Shown here piece by piece: positions 25,028 to 33,584 of a DNA stretch of 64,000 bases; the stretch's first letter is position 1; each line of letters begins with the position of its first letter. Position numbers and translations under genes: made by a program. Under the pieces are notes generated by a model. The model was not told the DNA's origin and did no database searches. It saw nothing but the letters and a program-made list of their open reading frames with translations. The stretch is from the NCBI RefSeq assembly GCF_015062615.1, contig NZ_SUUH01000001.1:62001-126000 (forward strand), given 5' to 3'. This stretch comes from Denitrobacterium detoxificans (GTDB lineage Bacteria > Actinomycetota > Coriobacteriia > Coriobacteriales > Eggerthellaceae).

Positions 25028-26356
25028 TTAGTTGCCCCCTTTCCTATTCTTGAGCTCTTCAACTTTCGCCTGGTAATCGGATTCCATCTTCTGCTGGAAT
25101 TCCTCGGCGGAAAGCGTGGTGGTGGTGCCATCGGCGTTGAGGATGGTCTTGTCCTGGTCGTAGTCGGCGCCCGACGTGCCGGGACGCTTTGCGTCGACAG
25201 CGCGCTTGGCCTCGAACTTGACCTTGCCCTTCATGCGGCCGGAAGCCTTGATGCCGAAGCCATGGACGGCAATGCCGGCGGCAACGATGGCGGTAAGGCC
25301 AACCGCAATGGTTTCAGGCTGCACCATCCAGTCGCCAATGCGCAGATCGCGATGACGCTTGAAAAACGGCGTGTTGACCTCGACCCAGTTATCGCCCGGA
25401 TCGTTCGGGTTCGCCTCGCAGCAACCGATGCAGGGAGCGCCTGCTTCCACGCACCAGCTACGACGATGATTGTAGCGAACAACGCCGCAATTGGACTTCG
25501 TCTGGGGACCGCGGCAACCCACGGCGTACAGGCAGTAGCCCTTCTTCTCCTCTTCGCTGCCGAACTGGTAAACGAATTCACCGTTCTCGAAGTGGCCACG
25601 ACGCTGGCAATTGTCATGAATGGTCTGGTTGAAGATAACCGCAGGCTTGTTTTCCGCATTCAGCTCGGGAAGAACCTTCAGAAGGACAACGTCGACCAGG
25701 ATGGCGACGAGCCATTCGGGATTCGGCGGGCAACCGGGCACGTTGATGACGGGCGTGTCGATGCCAACTTCCTTCAGGTACTTCTGGACGCCCGTGGCGC
25801 CAACCTCGGCGCTCACCGCGGAATGAGCCGCCATCCAGCCACCATTCGTGGCGCAGGAACCCAGGGCGACAACGGCATTGGCGTTCTTGGCTGCCTCGAC
25901 CAGATGCTCGGTACCAGGCTTGTCAGCCACGCGCAGGGCCTGGCCGTCCCAGCCTTCGAGCACGGCACCCTCGTAAACGAGAATGTAGTTGCCGGCCTCG
26001 ATGGTCTGTTCCTTGGCTTCTTCCATGGAGTAACCAGCAGCAGCCGAAAGCGTTTCGCTGTAGTTCAGCGAAATGAGCTCGAGCACTACCGTAGCGGGAT
26101 CGGGCTCGTCAATCTGAGCGAAAGCCTCGGTACAACCCGTGCACGAAGCGCCTTCGATCCAGATAACCGGATAGAGGTTACCTTCCTTTGCGCCAATCAC
26201 GGACTGTTCGAGAGCCGAAGCGACTTGCGCTACCGTAAGCGAAGATACGCCCGCGGCGGCCGCCACTGCACCGCAGAGTTTCATAAAGCTACGACGCGTA
26301 ACCCCACGCGCCTCTAGCATCTTCTCCAACTCCGAGTATGTGGCCTCTTTCTCCAT
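25028..26356 (-). CDS. hyaA: [NiFe]-hydrogenase small subunit, Tat-exported
   Basis: The 442-residue Fe-S subunit begins with a twin-arginine signal (VTRRSFMKLCGAVAAAAGVS, about residues 25-44). The proximal-cluster ligands EGASCTGC, GSCATNGG and GCPPNPEWL are present. Distal cysteines include CQRRGHFENG, CLYAVGCRGP and CIGCCE. A C-terminal hydrophobic helix (VGLTAIVAAGIAVHGFG) is the membrane anchor, and a longer than usual charged tail follows. I chose MEKEATY at 26356 because AAGGAGG lies 8 bp upstream. The Tat signal means the folded HyaA-HyaB dimer is exported together. Confidence 0.94.
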   Translation of the reverse strand: MEKEATYSELEKMLEARGVTRRSFMKLCGAVAAAAGVSSLTVAQVASALEQSVIGAKEGNLYPVIWIEGASCTGCTEAFAQIDEPDPATVVLELISLNYSETLSAAAGYSMEEAKEQTIEAGNYILVYEGAVLEGWDGQALRVADKPGTEHLVEAAKNANAVVALGSCATNGGWMAAHSAVSAEVGATGVQKYLKEVGIDTPVINVPGCPPNPEWLVAILVDVVLLKVLPELNAENKPAVIFNQTIHDNCQRRGHFENGEFVYQFGSEEEKKGYCLYAVGCRGPQTKSNCGVVRYNHRRSWCVEAGAPCIGCCEANPNDPGDNWVEVNTPFFKRHRDLRIGDWMVQPETIAVGLTAIVAAGIAVHGFGIKASGRMKGKVKFEAKRAVDAKRPGTSGADYDQDKTILNADGTTTTLSAEEFQQKMESDYQAKVEELKNRKGGN

Positions 26357-26665
26357 GTGCACACCTCCTTGCAATAACTATTCGTCTGCACAAACCGTGC
26401 ATATTTTGTCACCAAATAACGGATATCTCTCATATTGATATACCAAATGCGCTTAATAAGGAATAAAAGGCACAAATATGTTAACAAATGAATTCGCCGT
26501 AACAATTGCTACGGATATGGAGGGATTGCATCTGAAACAGCAGAATATTCGAAGCTACCGAAGCATGCGGGCGCAGAACACCGCACGCACATTCGAATAA
26601 GCGCACGAGGGGTATTCTACGACGCGCGAAGAACCTGCGAAGGAGAAAACAGATAGACGGCAAAA
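26357..26665. promoter_or_regulatory. Leader and promoter region of the hydrogenase operon
   Basis: This stretch of about 300 bp has no convincing gene and is visibly richer in A+T than the flanking genes, as expected of a promoter. A TTTG-TCAC-CAAA dyad lies at 26405-26416, about 50 bp upstream of hyaA, where an activator site could sit. It is not a good match to the FNR consensus. I see no other regulatory motif I would name. Confidence 0.35.
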
Positions 26666-26689
26666 GGGCCAGCCCTACTGGGCTGGCCC
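26666..26689 (-). terminator. Rho-independent terminator of rubrerythrin
   Basis: A perfect 10-bp stem, GGGCCAGCCC/GGGCTGGCCC, has a 4-nt loop and is followed in the leftward transcript by TTTTG. It begins about 20 bp after the rubrerythrin stop. Confidence 0.85.
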
Positions 26690-26709
26690 CGAATCGCTAA
26701 AGCAGGATT

Positions 26710-27249
26710 CTAGTAGTTCATGGAACGAAGCTCGAAGTACGCCTTCGGGTGATTGCAAACGGGGCAAACATCGGGCGGATTCTTGCCAATGTGGATATGT
26801 CCACAGTTGTTGCACTTCCACGCATAGAGGCCATCACGCTCGAAGACCTCGCCGGCGTTGATGCGCTCGATGAGCTTGCGATAGCGCTCTTCGTGTTCCT
26901 TTTCGATAGCGCCCACGCCGTCGAAAAGCTCGGCCAGGGAATCGAAGCCCTCGGCTCGGGCCGTCTCGGCGAATTCGGCGTACATGTCGGTCCACTCGTA
27001 GTTTTCGCCATCGGCAGCGTCAGCCAGGTTGGTGAGCGTATCGGGCACGCCGCCATCGTGAAGCGCCTTAAACCAGAGCTTGGCGTGCTCCTTCTCGTTC
27101 TTGGACGTCTCGAGGAAGATGTTCTGAATCTGGACGTAGCCGTCCTTCTTCGCCTGGCTGGCGTAATACTGATACTTGGTGTGAGCCTGCGATTCGCCGG
27201 CAAAGGCGGTCATGAGGTTCTTTTCGGTCTGAGACCCCTTCAATTCCAT
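26710..27249 (-). CDS. rbr: Rubrerythrin
   Basis: The 179-residue protein is a peroxide-reducing diiron protein of anaerobes. The ferritin-like domain has the two E-x(n)-ExxH helices (FAGESQAHTKYQYYA and KNEKEHAKLWFKAL, then EFAETARAEGFDSLAELF and VGAIEKEHEERYRKL). The C-terminal rubredoxin-like domain has CNNCGHIHIG and CPVC. I chose the ATG at 27249 because AGAAGGGA is well spaced upstream; the ATG at 27255 abuts it. It is a single-gene unit with its own terminator, divergent from pheA. Confidence 0.95.
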   Translation of the reverse strand: MELKGSQTEKNLMTAFAGESQAHTKYQYYASQAKKDGYVQIQNIFLETSKNEKEHAKLWFKALHDGGVPDTLTNLADAADGENYEWTDMYAEFAETARAEGFDSLAELFDGVGAIEKEHEERYRKLIERINAGEVFERDGLYAWKCNNCGHIHIGKNPPDVCPVCNHPKAYFELRSMNY

Positions 27250-27330
27250 GTGCATTCCCTTCTCTTACGTGCACCCACCTGCCCTTATAGTAATATGCAG
27301 CATAGTGCAAGCGAACAAGGAGCGTCACCG

Positions 27331-28176
27331 ATGTCCCAATCTGTAACCATCGCGTTTCTCGGACCCGCCGGAACCTATTCCGACGAGGCGGCCCATGCAT
27401 TTGCAAAGCGACTGGGAGTCGAAGCGGAATTCGTGGCACTCCCCTCCTTCAATACGGTTTTCGAGTACGTTGACCAGGGTAAATGCGATTACGGCGTAGT
27501 GCCCACCGAAAACTCGCTCGAGGGCTCGGTCACCAGCACGCTCGACAACTTCGCCTTCAACAGCGACTGTGTCATCCTAGGCGAGGAAGTGCTCTCGATC
27601 CACCACTGCCTGCTCGCAGCGCCCGGCACCACCATGGCCGACATCAAAACGGTCTACTCGCATCCCCAGGGGCTCGCACAATGCCGCCGCTACCTGAATG
27701 CGCATCTCCCCAACTGCCAGACCATCGCGACGTCATCCACCGCCGAAAGCGCCAGGGTGGCGGCAAGCACGGAGGGCGTAGCTGGCATTGGAAACGAATT
27801 CGCAGCCGAGCTGCATGGCGCCGAGATTCTGGAACGGGAAATCGAAGACCATTATGGCAATCAGACGTGCTTCGCGCTCATCGGCCGACGCGGAACGCAA
27901 CCGGTATTCCAGGGAACGAAGTTCAAGACGTCGCTCGCCCTGTTCCTCAATGCGAACAAGGCAGGCACGCTGCATATGATCCTCTCGGAGTTCGCCTACG
28001 CGGGCATCGACCTTTCCATGATTCAGTCACGCCCCACCAAGCAGGGCCTGGGCGACTACATGTTCTTCGTGAACATCGATGGCTCGATCTATGAGCCCGA
28101 CGTGCAAACGGCCCTTTCTTGCCTGCGCCTGAAGCTACGCGAGGTGAAGGTGCTCGGCTGCTACCCCGTAGCCTAG
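27331..28176 (+). CDS. pheA: Prephenate dehydratase
   Basis: The 281-residue monofunctional enzyme converts prephenate to phenylpyruvate for phenylalanine synthesis. The N-terminal catalytic domain starts IAFLGPAGTYSDEAAHAFAK and has VPTENSLEGSVTSTLDNF and a catalytic Thr in the ALIGRRGTQP region. The C-terminal ACT domain (TSLALFLNANKAGTLHMIL through IDLSMIQSRPTKQGLGDYMF) gives feedback control by phenylalanine. AAGGAG lies 8 bp upstream of the ATG at 27331. Long in-frame sequence before this ATG is antisense to rubrerythrin and was excluded. The stop overlaps the mutY-like stop by 4 bp. Confidence 0.95.
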   Translation: MSQSVTIAFLGPAGTYSDEAAHAFAKRLGVEAEFVALPSFNTVFEYVDQGKCDYGVVPTENSLEGSVTSTLDNFAFNSDCVILGEEVLSIHHCLLAAPGTTMADIKTVYSHPQGLAQCRRYLNAHLPNCQTIATSSTAESARVAASTEGVAGIGNEFAAELHGAEILEREIEDHYGNQTCFALIGRRGTQPVFQGTKFKTSLALFLNANKAGTLHMILSEFAYAGIDLSMIQSRPTKQGLGDYMFFVNIDGSIYEPDVQTALSCLRLKLREVKVLGCYPVA

Positions 28177-29009
28177 GAAAAGAGCCTTCCATCCTCCACG
28201 CGCAGGAAACCCTCGCGCTGCAAGTCGCCAACGATGCCATCGAAGAGCTCCTGCGTCGTAGCTTCCCTACCTGCGGAAACTTCGAAGGCATCAAGGGAGC
28301 GCTTCATATGCTCGACGGGAATGCCCTGATGAGATAGGAGCTCACGCACCACGAAGGCGCGCTTCTGCCTTCGGGAGCCCTCGAACTTGCTCTGGCGCGT
28401 ATACGACTTGGAACGACGGGAAGCGTTGCCCTTCGTCTGCTTGATATGCGCACCCCAGTCGAGCAGCGCATAATACCACCTGCGAGCATCGTCTTGCGGA
28501 CACGATTCGCGCACCAGGGGCTCGATCTGCTTGTCGTGCACCTCGTCTTCTTCGGGGAAAAACTGGTCGATGAATACCGTGCGCACATTCGTCTCTATGT
28601 AGACGGAGGACCTATTGTGAGCAAACGAGATAATGCCCGCAGCCGTGGACGGGCCAATGCCCGGAAGGGAAATCAAATCGCGCTCCTGCGTGGGCAACAT
28701 GCCATCGAAGCGCTCGACGCACTCCTTTGCGCATTTCAGAAGCGAAAGCGCTCGGCGGTTGTATCCAAGCCCCTGCCAGAGCCCCAAAACGGCGGAAGGT
28801 TCGGCCGCGGCAAGGGCATCCAACGTGGGAAACGCGTCCAAAAAGCGAGGCCAATACTCCAGCACGCGCTTGACCTGCGTTTGCTGGAGCATGACCTCGG
28901 AAAGATACACCGCATAGGGATCGTCTATGTAACGCCACGGCAAGCCCTCGCGTTCGTAGAGACGACCCGCTTCGTATACGCGATCCTGGAATTCGGCTAT
29001 AGAGAGCAA
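28173..29009 (-). CDS. MutY-like A/G-mismatch glycosylase lacking the Fe-S cluster
   Basis: The product of about 278 residues has the MutY fold: LPWRYIDDPYAVYLSEVMLQ with the catalytic Glu at about E38, GLWQGLGYNRRALSLL, and the HhH SLPGIGPSTAAGI. The position of the catalytic Asp (DGNV/DTHV in MutY/Nth) reads ETNVRTVF, with Glu139. The C-x6-C-x2-C-x5-C cluster and the C-terminal NUDIX-like 8-oxoG-recognition domain are both absent; a short basic helical tail replaces them. The start is uncertain. I use the TTG at 29009, 14 bp after the rrf2 stop, because no ATG precedes the conserved N-terminus. It is the last gene of a four-gene leftward unit. Confidence 0.75.
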   Translation of the reverse strand: MLSIAEFQDRVYEAGRLYEREGLPWRYIDDPYAVYLSEVMLQQTQVKRVLEYWPRFLDAFPTLDALAAAEPSAVLGLWQGLGYNRRALSLLKCAKECVERFDGMLPTQERDLISLPGIGPSTAAGIISFAHNRSSVYIETNVRTVFIDQFFPEEDEVHDKQIEPLVRESCPQDDARRWYYALLDWGAHIKQTKGNASRRSKSYTRQSKFEGSRRQKRAFVVRELLSHQGIPVEHMKRSLDAFEVSAGREATTQELFDGIVGDLQREGFLRVEDGRLFS

Positions 29010-29023
29010 CGAAATGAGGAATG

Positions 29024-29590
29024 CTAGTTGCTGCTGTACTTGCCGGGATGGGCCAACTGGCCTTCGGCAAGGCTGCGAACGCCCATGAAATCCTCGGGCT
29101 GTTTGACGCCAGCATCCGAAAGGGCCTTCAAGTCGAGGCCAACGGCATTGGCGACGTTCGCATGCACGTAACGAAGGAAATCGTCCTTCGTGCCACCATC
29201 GAACACCTGCTGCAGCGTGATAGAAGCGAACAGGGCGTTCAGCACCTCGTCGGCTGCCTGCCACACCTTATTGAAGGCACAGCGACCGCTACGAGTGCAC
29301 GTTTCGGGGTCGGCAGCGCAATTGGAAATGGTTACCGGGCCCTGCAGAGCACAGAGGACATCGAGAATGGTGACCTTGTTCGGGTCGAGGGCGAGCTTCA
29401 AGCCGCCACGCGAGCCGCGCGTCGTATGCACATAGCCAGCCTTTGCCAAATCATGCTGAATGGTACGTGCGAAAGCGTAGGGAATGTCTTCCTCTTCAGC
29501 AATCTCGGCAATGGAAACATACTGGTCTCTGTGGTTATACGCAGCGCGAAGAATCCGGCACGCATAATCGCAACGACGTGTTAACTCCAT
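29024..29590 (-). CDS. Rrf2/IscR-family iron-sulfur transcription regulator
   Basis: The 188-residue regulator has an N-terminal winged helix (MELTRRCDYACRILRAA, then SIAEIAEEEDIPYAFARTIQ and the GSRGGLKLALDP wing). Three cysteines at 91, 98 and 104 (C-x6-C-x5-C) sit where IscR/NsrR hold an Fe-S cluster. The C-terminal extension of about 75 residues is longer than in IscR. Its ATG overlaps the upstream AAA-like gene stop (TAATG), and the MutY-like gene follows. The regulon is unknown; the cluster suggests redox, NO or Fe-S-status sensing. Confidence 0.85.
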   Translation of the reverse strand: MELTRRCDYACRILRAAYNHRDQYVSIAEIAEEEDIPYAFARTIQHDLAKAGYVHTTRGSRGGLKLALDPNKVTILDVLCALQGPVTISNCAADPETCTRSGRCAFNKVWQAADEVLNALFASITLQQVFDGGTKDDFLRYVHANVANAVGLDLKALSDAGVKQPEDFMGVRSLAEGQLAHPGKYSSN

Positions 29591-30948
29591 TATTTTCCAC
29601 CCTTACCCAAAAAGTCGGATTCATTCTTGTCTAGTTCTACCCGAAGCGCATCGACCAGCGTGTCTTCCAAGGCACGATATTCCTTGGAATCGAGCGGCTG
29701 ATACGACGCAATCTTCTCGTACAGGTTCTCGCGCGTAACCGGAACGTACACGCGCTTGCGAATGCTCTCGTTGTACGCCTGCTCGACGGCATGGCGCGCG
29801 GCCGTATACATATCGAACCGCGTCATGTGCTTCGAATAAGATATGAGCTCATCTCGATCCAGGAAACGGAGCGAGGGGAACAGCGCACATGCATGTTGCC
29901 ATATCGCGGCACGCTCGCGCTTTCCCGGAGTATCGATCTGAACGATATCAACGGGGTCGAGAATATCATAGAAAAAGGCTTCTAGGTCCTTTTCTTCGCT
30001 ACATGAAGCAAGAACCCACACATCGGGGTGTTCCACCGAAGCGCGGATGAAGTTCACGGCCTCGCGAGCACCGCGCGTAAGCTGCTGAGTGAACGATGCT
30101 TCGCCGTCTTCGGAGTCCACGGAAACTGGCGCGCCCCACAAATCGATGTTCTCGAGCATGAGCACGGCGGGACCCTGGAACCCAAGGCGCGAAAAGCGCG
30201 CCTTGCCACGGAATTCGCGCGACGTCATGATGCAGAGAACCGGATAGCCCTGGGGGCTTTCGTCCATGAACATGCGCACCACGGGCAAGCCAAGCTCGCC
30301 AGCCGTGGCAACCATGAAGCGATTGGCGTCTTCGCGTGCCTTGGAGCGGAAGAGGATCGTCTCAACCGACGGAATGGACTCGAGGCCATGGCGCTTGTGC
30401 AGCATTTCCATGAACTCGGCGAACTCACCGTCCTCGCCCATGCCAATTCCACGCTCGCGCATCTTCTTGATTGTCTTGTCGTAGCCAATAAGATCGGCGT
30501 ACGTGAACGATTCGGCTTCGGAAGCATGGGAATCATCGTCGGACGAGGGCTCGACGCCCAGCAGCTCCGACATATCCTGCACCTCATCGTGCGAAAAGCC
30601 GAACTCCTCGAGCTTTTCGAGCGCCATGCTCTGCAAGGCCTCGGCATTGCGCGCCGTTTCCTCGCCCGTGGCATAGGGCTCGAGCTTCTCGAAGACGTAC
30701 TCGGCGAGAGCGCGTTCCTTCAGCTTGCACGCAACGTTCCACGCACGGCGCAAGCCCTCAACATACTGAGGCTCGACATCGCCGGAAACCTGGTTTGCCG
30801 AATCGAACGCAGCTATGTACAGATGAGCAGCCTGCGAAAGGCGGTCGTCGTCGTAGGCGCGACCAGCCATGCGCAGAAGATCCTGCGCACTGCTCGTTTC
30901 GTTATCTTGACCTGATGTATTTCCCGAGCTGGGGGTTCTACCAAACAC
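29590..30948 (-). CDS. Degenerate AAA+-like protein with helical N-terminus
   Basis: The 452-residue protein looks like an AAA+ ATPase whose active site has decayed. Residues 197-212 stand at the Walker A position but read ILFRSKAREDANRFMV, with no GxxGxGK. Residues 261-269 resemble a Walker B strand, but the usual Asp pair is replaced (AVLMLENID). Later segments follow AAA+ order: VWVLASCSEEKDLEAFFYDI (sensor 1 region), then VDIVQIDTPGKRERAAIW and a helical lid. Residues 20-115 are TPR-like helices, followed by an acidic linker. I know no named family. It could be a scaffold that binds but does not hydrolyse nucleotide. It starts 12 bp after the HAD gene and overlaps rrf2 by one base. Confidence 0.6.
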   Translation of the reverse strand: MFGRTPSSGNTSGQDNETSSAQDLLRMAGRAYDDDRLSQAAHLYIAAFDSANQVSGDVEPQYVEGLRRAWNVACKLKERALAEYVFEKLEPYATGEETARNAEALQSMALEKLEEFGFSHDEVQDMSELLGVEPSSDDDSHASEAESFTYADLIGYDKTIKKMRERGIGMGEDGEFAEFMEMLHKRHGLESIPSVETILFRSKAREDANRFMVATAGELGLPVVRMFMDESPQGYPVLCIMTSREFRGKARFSRLGFQGPAVLMLENIDLWGAPVSVDSEDGEASFTQQLTRGAREAVNFIRASVEHPDVWVLASCSEEKDLEAFFYDILDPVDIVQIDTPGKRERAAIWQHACALFPSLRFLDRDELISYSKHMTRFDMYTAARHAVEQAYNESIRKRVYVPVTRENLYEKIASYQPLDSKEYRALEDTLVDALRVELDKNESDFLGKGGK

Positions 30949-30960
30949 ACCACCATCTCC

Positions 30961-31659
30961 TTAGTCTTGCCAGTGGGCAATCTGCCACTCGTTGCGGCGA
31001 GCCTCCCGGGTGAGCGTGGAATCTGGTGTCACCGCTACAGGATGCTGCGCCATTTCGAGCATAGGAACATCGGAATGATGATCGCCATAGGCATACGATA
31101 CCATCCAAGTACCCTTTCCAAAAGCATCATCGGCATATCGCCGCAAGGCTGACACCTTTTCGGCACCTTCAACAGGCAAACCCTTCACAATACGGGTGTA
31201 GCACTGGGCATCGTCGATTTCCATGCAGGTGCACACCGCGTGATCGATGGGCAGGAAATCCATGGCCCGGCGCACAATGGCCTCCCACGTCGCGGAAACG
31301 ATGACGACGACGCGACCTGCCGCACGGTGCTCCTCCATGCTGGCGATAGCGCTTTCGCGTACGCGCTCGGCAATCACTTCGTCGTAAAAGCTCATGAGGT
31401 AGTCATCGACCTCACTGGCCTTTTGCCCCACGAACGCCGTGAAGACCTGAGAGCGCACCCAGCTCTCGTTCTGTGGCAGGCGCAGCTTGTACGCAACGGC
31501 CCACAGACCGATGCCCAACGCCCTGAAGAAGTTGAGCTTGCGATGCAACAGCAAGTAGCGCACCAGGAGCACCGGGGAATTACCGCGGATGCAGGTTCCG
31601 TCGAAATCATAAAGCACCAGCTCAACTGGCGTAGGCGAAACCGTTGCCGTGTCTTCCAT
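30961..31659 (-). CDS. HAD-superfamily phosphatase (subfamily IB-like)
   Basis: The 232-residue protein has the HAD motif I YDFDGTCIRG (nucleophile and acid Asp), motif II VVIVSATWEAIV, and motif III/IV with MVSYAYGDHHSDVPMLEM. The helical cap (FRALGIGLWAVAYKLRL) and overall length resemble SerB-like IB phosphatases, which act on phosphoserine or small phosphorylated lipids or alcohols. The substrate is not evident. It is the first gene of the cluster with the AAA-like, Rrf2 and MutY-like genes, 76 bp after the ABC exporter. Confidence 0.8.
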   Translation of the reverse strand: MEDTATVSPTPVELVLYDFDGTCIRGNSPVLLVRYLLLHRKLNFFRALGIGLWAVAYKLRLPQNESWVRSQVFTAFVGQKASEVDDYLMSFYDEVIAERVRESAIASMEEHRAAGRVVVIVSATWEAIVRRAMDFLPIDHAVCTCMEIDDAQCYTRIVKGLPVEGAEKVSALRRYADDAFGKGTWMVSYAYGDHHSDVPMLEMAQHPVAVTPDSTLTREARRNEWQIAHWQD

Positions 31660-31735
31660 GCTCCAACTTCCACGATAGTCGTTTAATACTCGAATGAAGT
31701 ATTATAGCGTTCGCGGAATACGGTGCAAGGCAGAC

Positions 31736-33583
31736 CTACTCCATATTCGCGAACTGAGCGTTGTAAAGCCGTGCATAGTAGCCATCGAGACGCAAAAGCT
31801 CCTCGTGAGTACCCTGTTCCACAATGTCGCCCTTGTCGATGCACAGAATGAGGTCGGCATTGCGAATGGTGGAAAGCCTATGCGCGATGACGAAACTCGT
31901 GCGCCCGTGCATGAGGTTTTCCATTGCCAGCTGAATCTGTCCTTCCGTGCGCGTATCCACCGAACTGGTCGCTTCGTCCAGAATGAGCATCGAGCGATTT
32001 GCGAGTATGGCTCGCGCGATGGTGATGAGCTGGCGCTGCCCCGCACTGATATTAGAAGCGTCTTCGGTGATTACCATGTCATAGCCTCCAGGCTGGGACA
32101 TGATGAAATGATGAGCATAGGCCGCTTTCGCCGCCTGCTCGACCTCTTCGTCGGTGGCCGCAAGGTTTCCGTAGCGGATATTCTCGCAAATCGTGCCATT
32201 GAACAGCCACGTCTCCTGCAGCACCATGGCAATGTGCGCGCGAAGGCTACCCCGATCGATAGAGGTGATGGGCGTGCCATCGATGGAGATGGACCCCTCA
32301 TTCACGTCATAGAAGCGCATCAGCAACTTCACGAGCGTGGTCTTCCCCGCCCCCGTGGCGCCAACCAAGGCAACGGTCTGCCCCGCTCGTACGTGCGCGG
32401 AGAAATCGCGAATCACGGGCACGTTTTCGTCGTAGCCAAAACGCACGTGGTCAAAGACGACGTCGCCCGCAACCTGCGACAACTCCACGGAACCCGTTTC
32501 GACTTCCTCGTCTGCGTCCAGAAACTCGAAAATGCGCTCCGCAGCCGCTGCCATGGACTGCAATTCGTTGGCAACCTGGGTAATCTGCTGAACGGGCTGC
32601 GTGAAGTCCTTCACGTACACAATAAATGCCTGGATATCGCCCACGGCAATGGCGGAGGCGACAACCAGATAGGCGCCCAGAACGGCAACGACGATATACC
32701 CCAGGTTGGTAACGACGCTCATCACGGGCATCATGAGACCGCTCACGAAGCGCGACTTCCAGCCCGCCTCGTACAGCCGCTCATTCGCAGCGGCAAACGA
32801 AGCCCCGACCATGCGCTCACGCCCGAAGGCCTTCACGACCTCATGCCCCGAAAACGTTTCTTCTACCAGGCCGTTTATCTCGCCAAGAGCGTTCTGCTGC
32901 TGGCGGAAGTACTTTTGCCCACGCTTCATGACCACGCTAAGGAGCAGGGCCGATACGGGCAGGGTAAGAAAGACCGCCAGGGCCATGAGGGGCGAGATCC
33001 AGAGCATGACGCCAACCACGCCCACGATGGTGACCACCGACGTAACGAGCGTGGTAAGGCTGGAGTTGAGGCTCTGGGCAAGCGTATCGACGTCGTTGGT
33101 AATGCGCGAGAGCACATCGCCCGTGGAAGCGCTTTCGAAATACCCCATGGGAATGCGATTGATCTTTTCGCTGATGCGCTCACGCAGACGGAAGCACGCA
33201 TCCTGCGTTACGTAGGACATGATCCAGCCCTGCAGGAACGAGGCGAACGCCGAAAAGAGGTAGAGCGCGAGGGCCGCCAAGAGCACTGCGGCTATGCCCG
33301 CGAAGTCGATCGAACCCGTTCCGGCAACGCGCGCAACCGAACCCTCGTAGAGCAATGTGGTGGCCTGGGAAAGCACCTTGGGACCCGCCACGGCAAACGC
33401 CGTCGAGGCGATGGCGGCAACGAACACGAACGCCAGGCGCAGCTTATAGGGAGCAAGCAGCCCTAAGACGTGGGAGAACGCAACGCGAGCATTGCGAGGC
33501 TTCTCGACGTTCATGCCACGCGGGCCGCGCGGCATGCGCCGACGCTCGGCGCTACGCTTCAGGTCTTCACCGCGAGAGGCCAT
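31736..33583 (-). CDS. Heterodimeric ABC exporter, consensus-site half
   Basis: The 615-residue half-transporter has an N-terminal basic region, six transmembrane helices (about residues 40-330) and a nucleotide-binding domain. Walker A is GATGAGKTTL, the Q-loop VLQETWLFN, the signature a deviant NISAGQRQ, Walker B LILDEATSSVD with the catalytic Glu, and the H-loop VIAHRLSTI. The start at 33583 follows the partner stop by 1 bp; longer in-frame sequence belongs to the partner gene's other frame. Canonical Walker B and H-loop with an imperfect signature complement the partner half, as in BmrCD/TM287-288-type exporters. The substrate is unknown. Confidence 0.9.
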   Translation of the reverse strand: MASRGEDLKRSAERRRMPRGPRGMNVEKPRNARVAFSHVLGLLAPYKLRLAFVFVAAIASTAFAVAGPKVLSQATTLLYEGSVARVAGTGSIDFAGIAAVLLAALALYLFSAFASFLQGWIMSYVTQDACFRLRERISEKINRIPMGYFESASTGDVLSRITNDVDTLAQSLNSSLTTLVTSVVTIVGVVGVMLWISPLMALAVFLTLPVSALLLSVVMKRGQKYFRQQQNALGEINGLVEETFSGHEVVKAFGRERMVGASFAAANERLYEAGWKSRFVSGLMMPVMSVVTNLGYIVVAVLGAYLVVASAIAVGDIQAFIVYVKDFTQPVQQITQVANELQSMAAAAERIFEFLDADEEVETGSVELSQVAGDVVFDHVRFGYDENVPVIRDFSAHVRAGQTVALVGATGAGKTTLVKLLMRFYDVNEGSISIDGTPITSIDRGSLRAHIAMVLQETWLFNGTICENIRYGNLAATDEEVEQAAKAAYAHHFIMSQPGGYDMVITEDASNISAGQRQLITIARAILANRSMLILDEATSSVDTRTEGQIQLAMENLMHGRTSFVIAHRLSTIRNADLILCIDKGDIVEQGTHEELLRLDGYYARLYNAQFANME

Positions 33584-33584
33584 G

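Noticed and set aside
23441..26317. Long rightward open frame antisense to hyaB and hyaA
   Set aside because: The hydrogenase subunits have all expected motifs on the other strand. The antisense product shows no recognisable domain.
26357..26460. FNR-like site upstream of hyaA
   Set aside because: TTTG-TCAC-CAAA and a nearby TTGATATACCAAA are only partial matches to TTGAT-N4-ATCAA.
26749..27330. N-terminal extension of PheA
   Set aside because: The extended frame is antisense to rubrerythrin, and the ATG at 27331 has an ideal AAGGAG.
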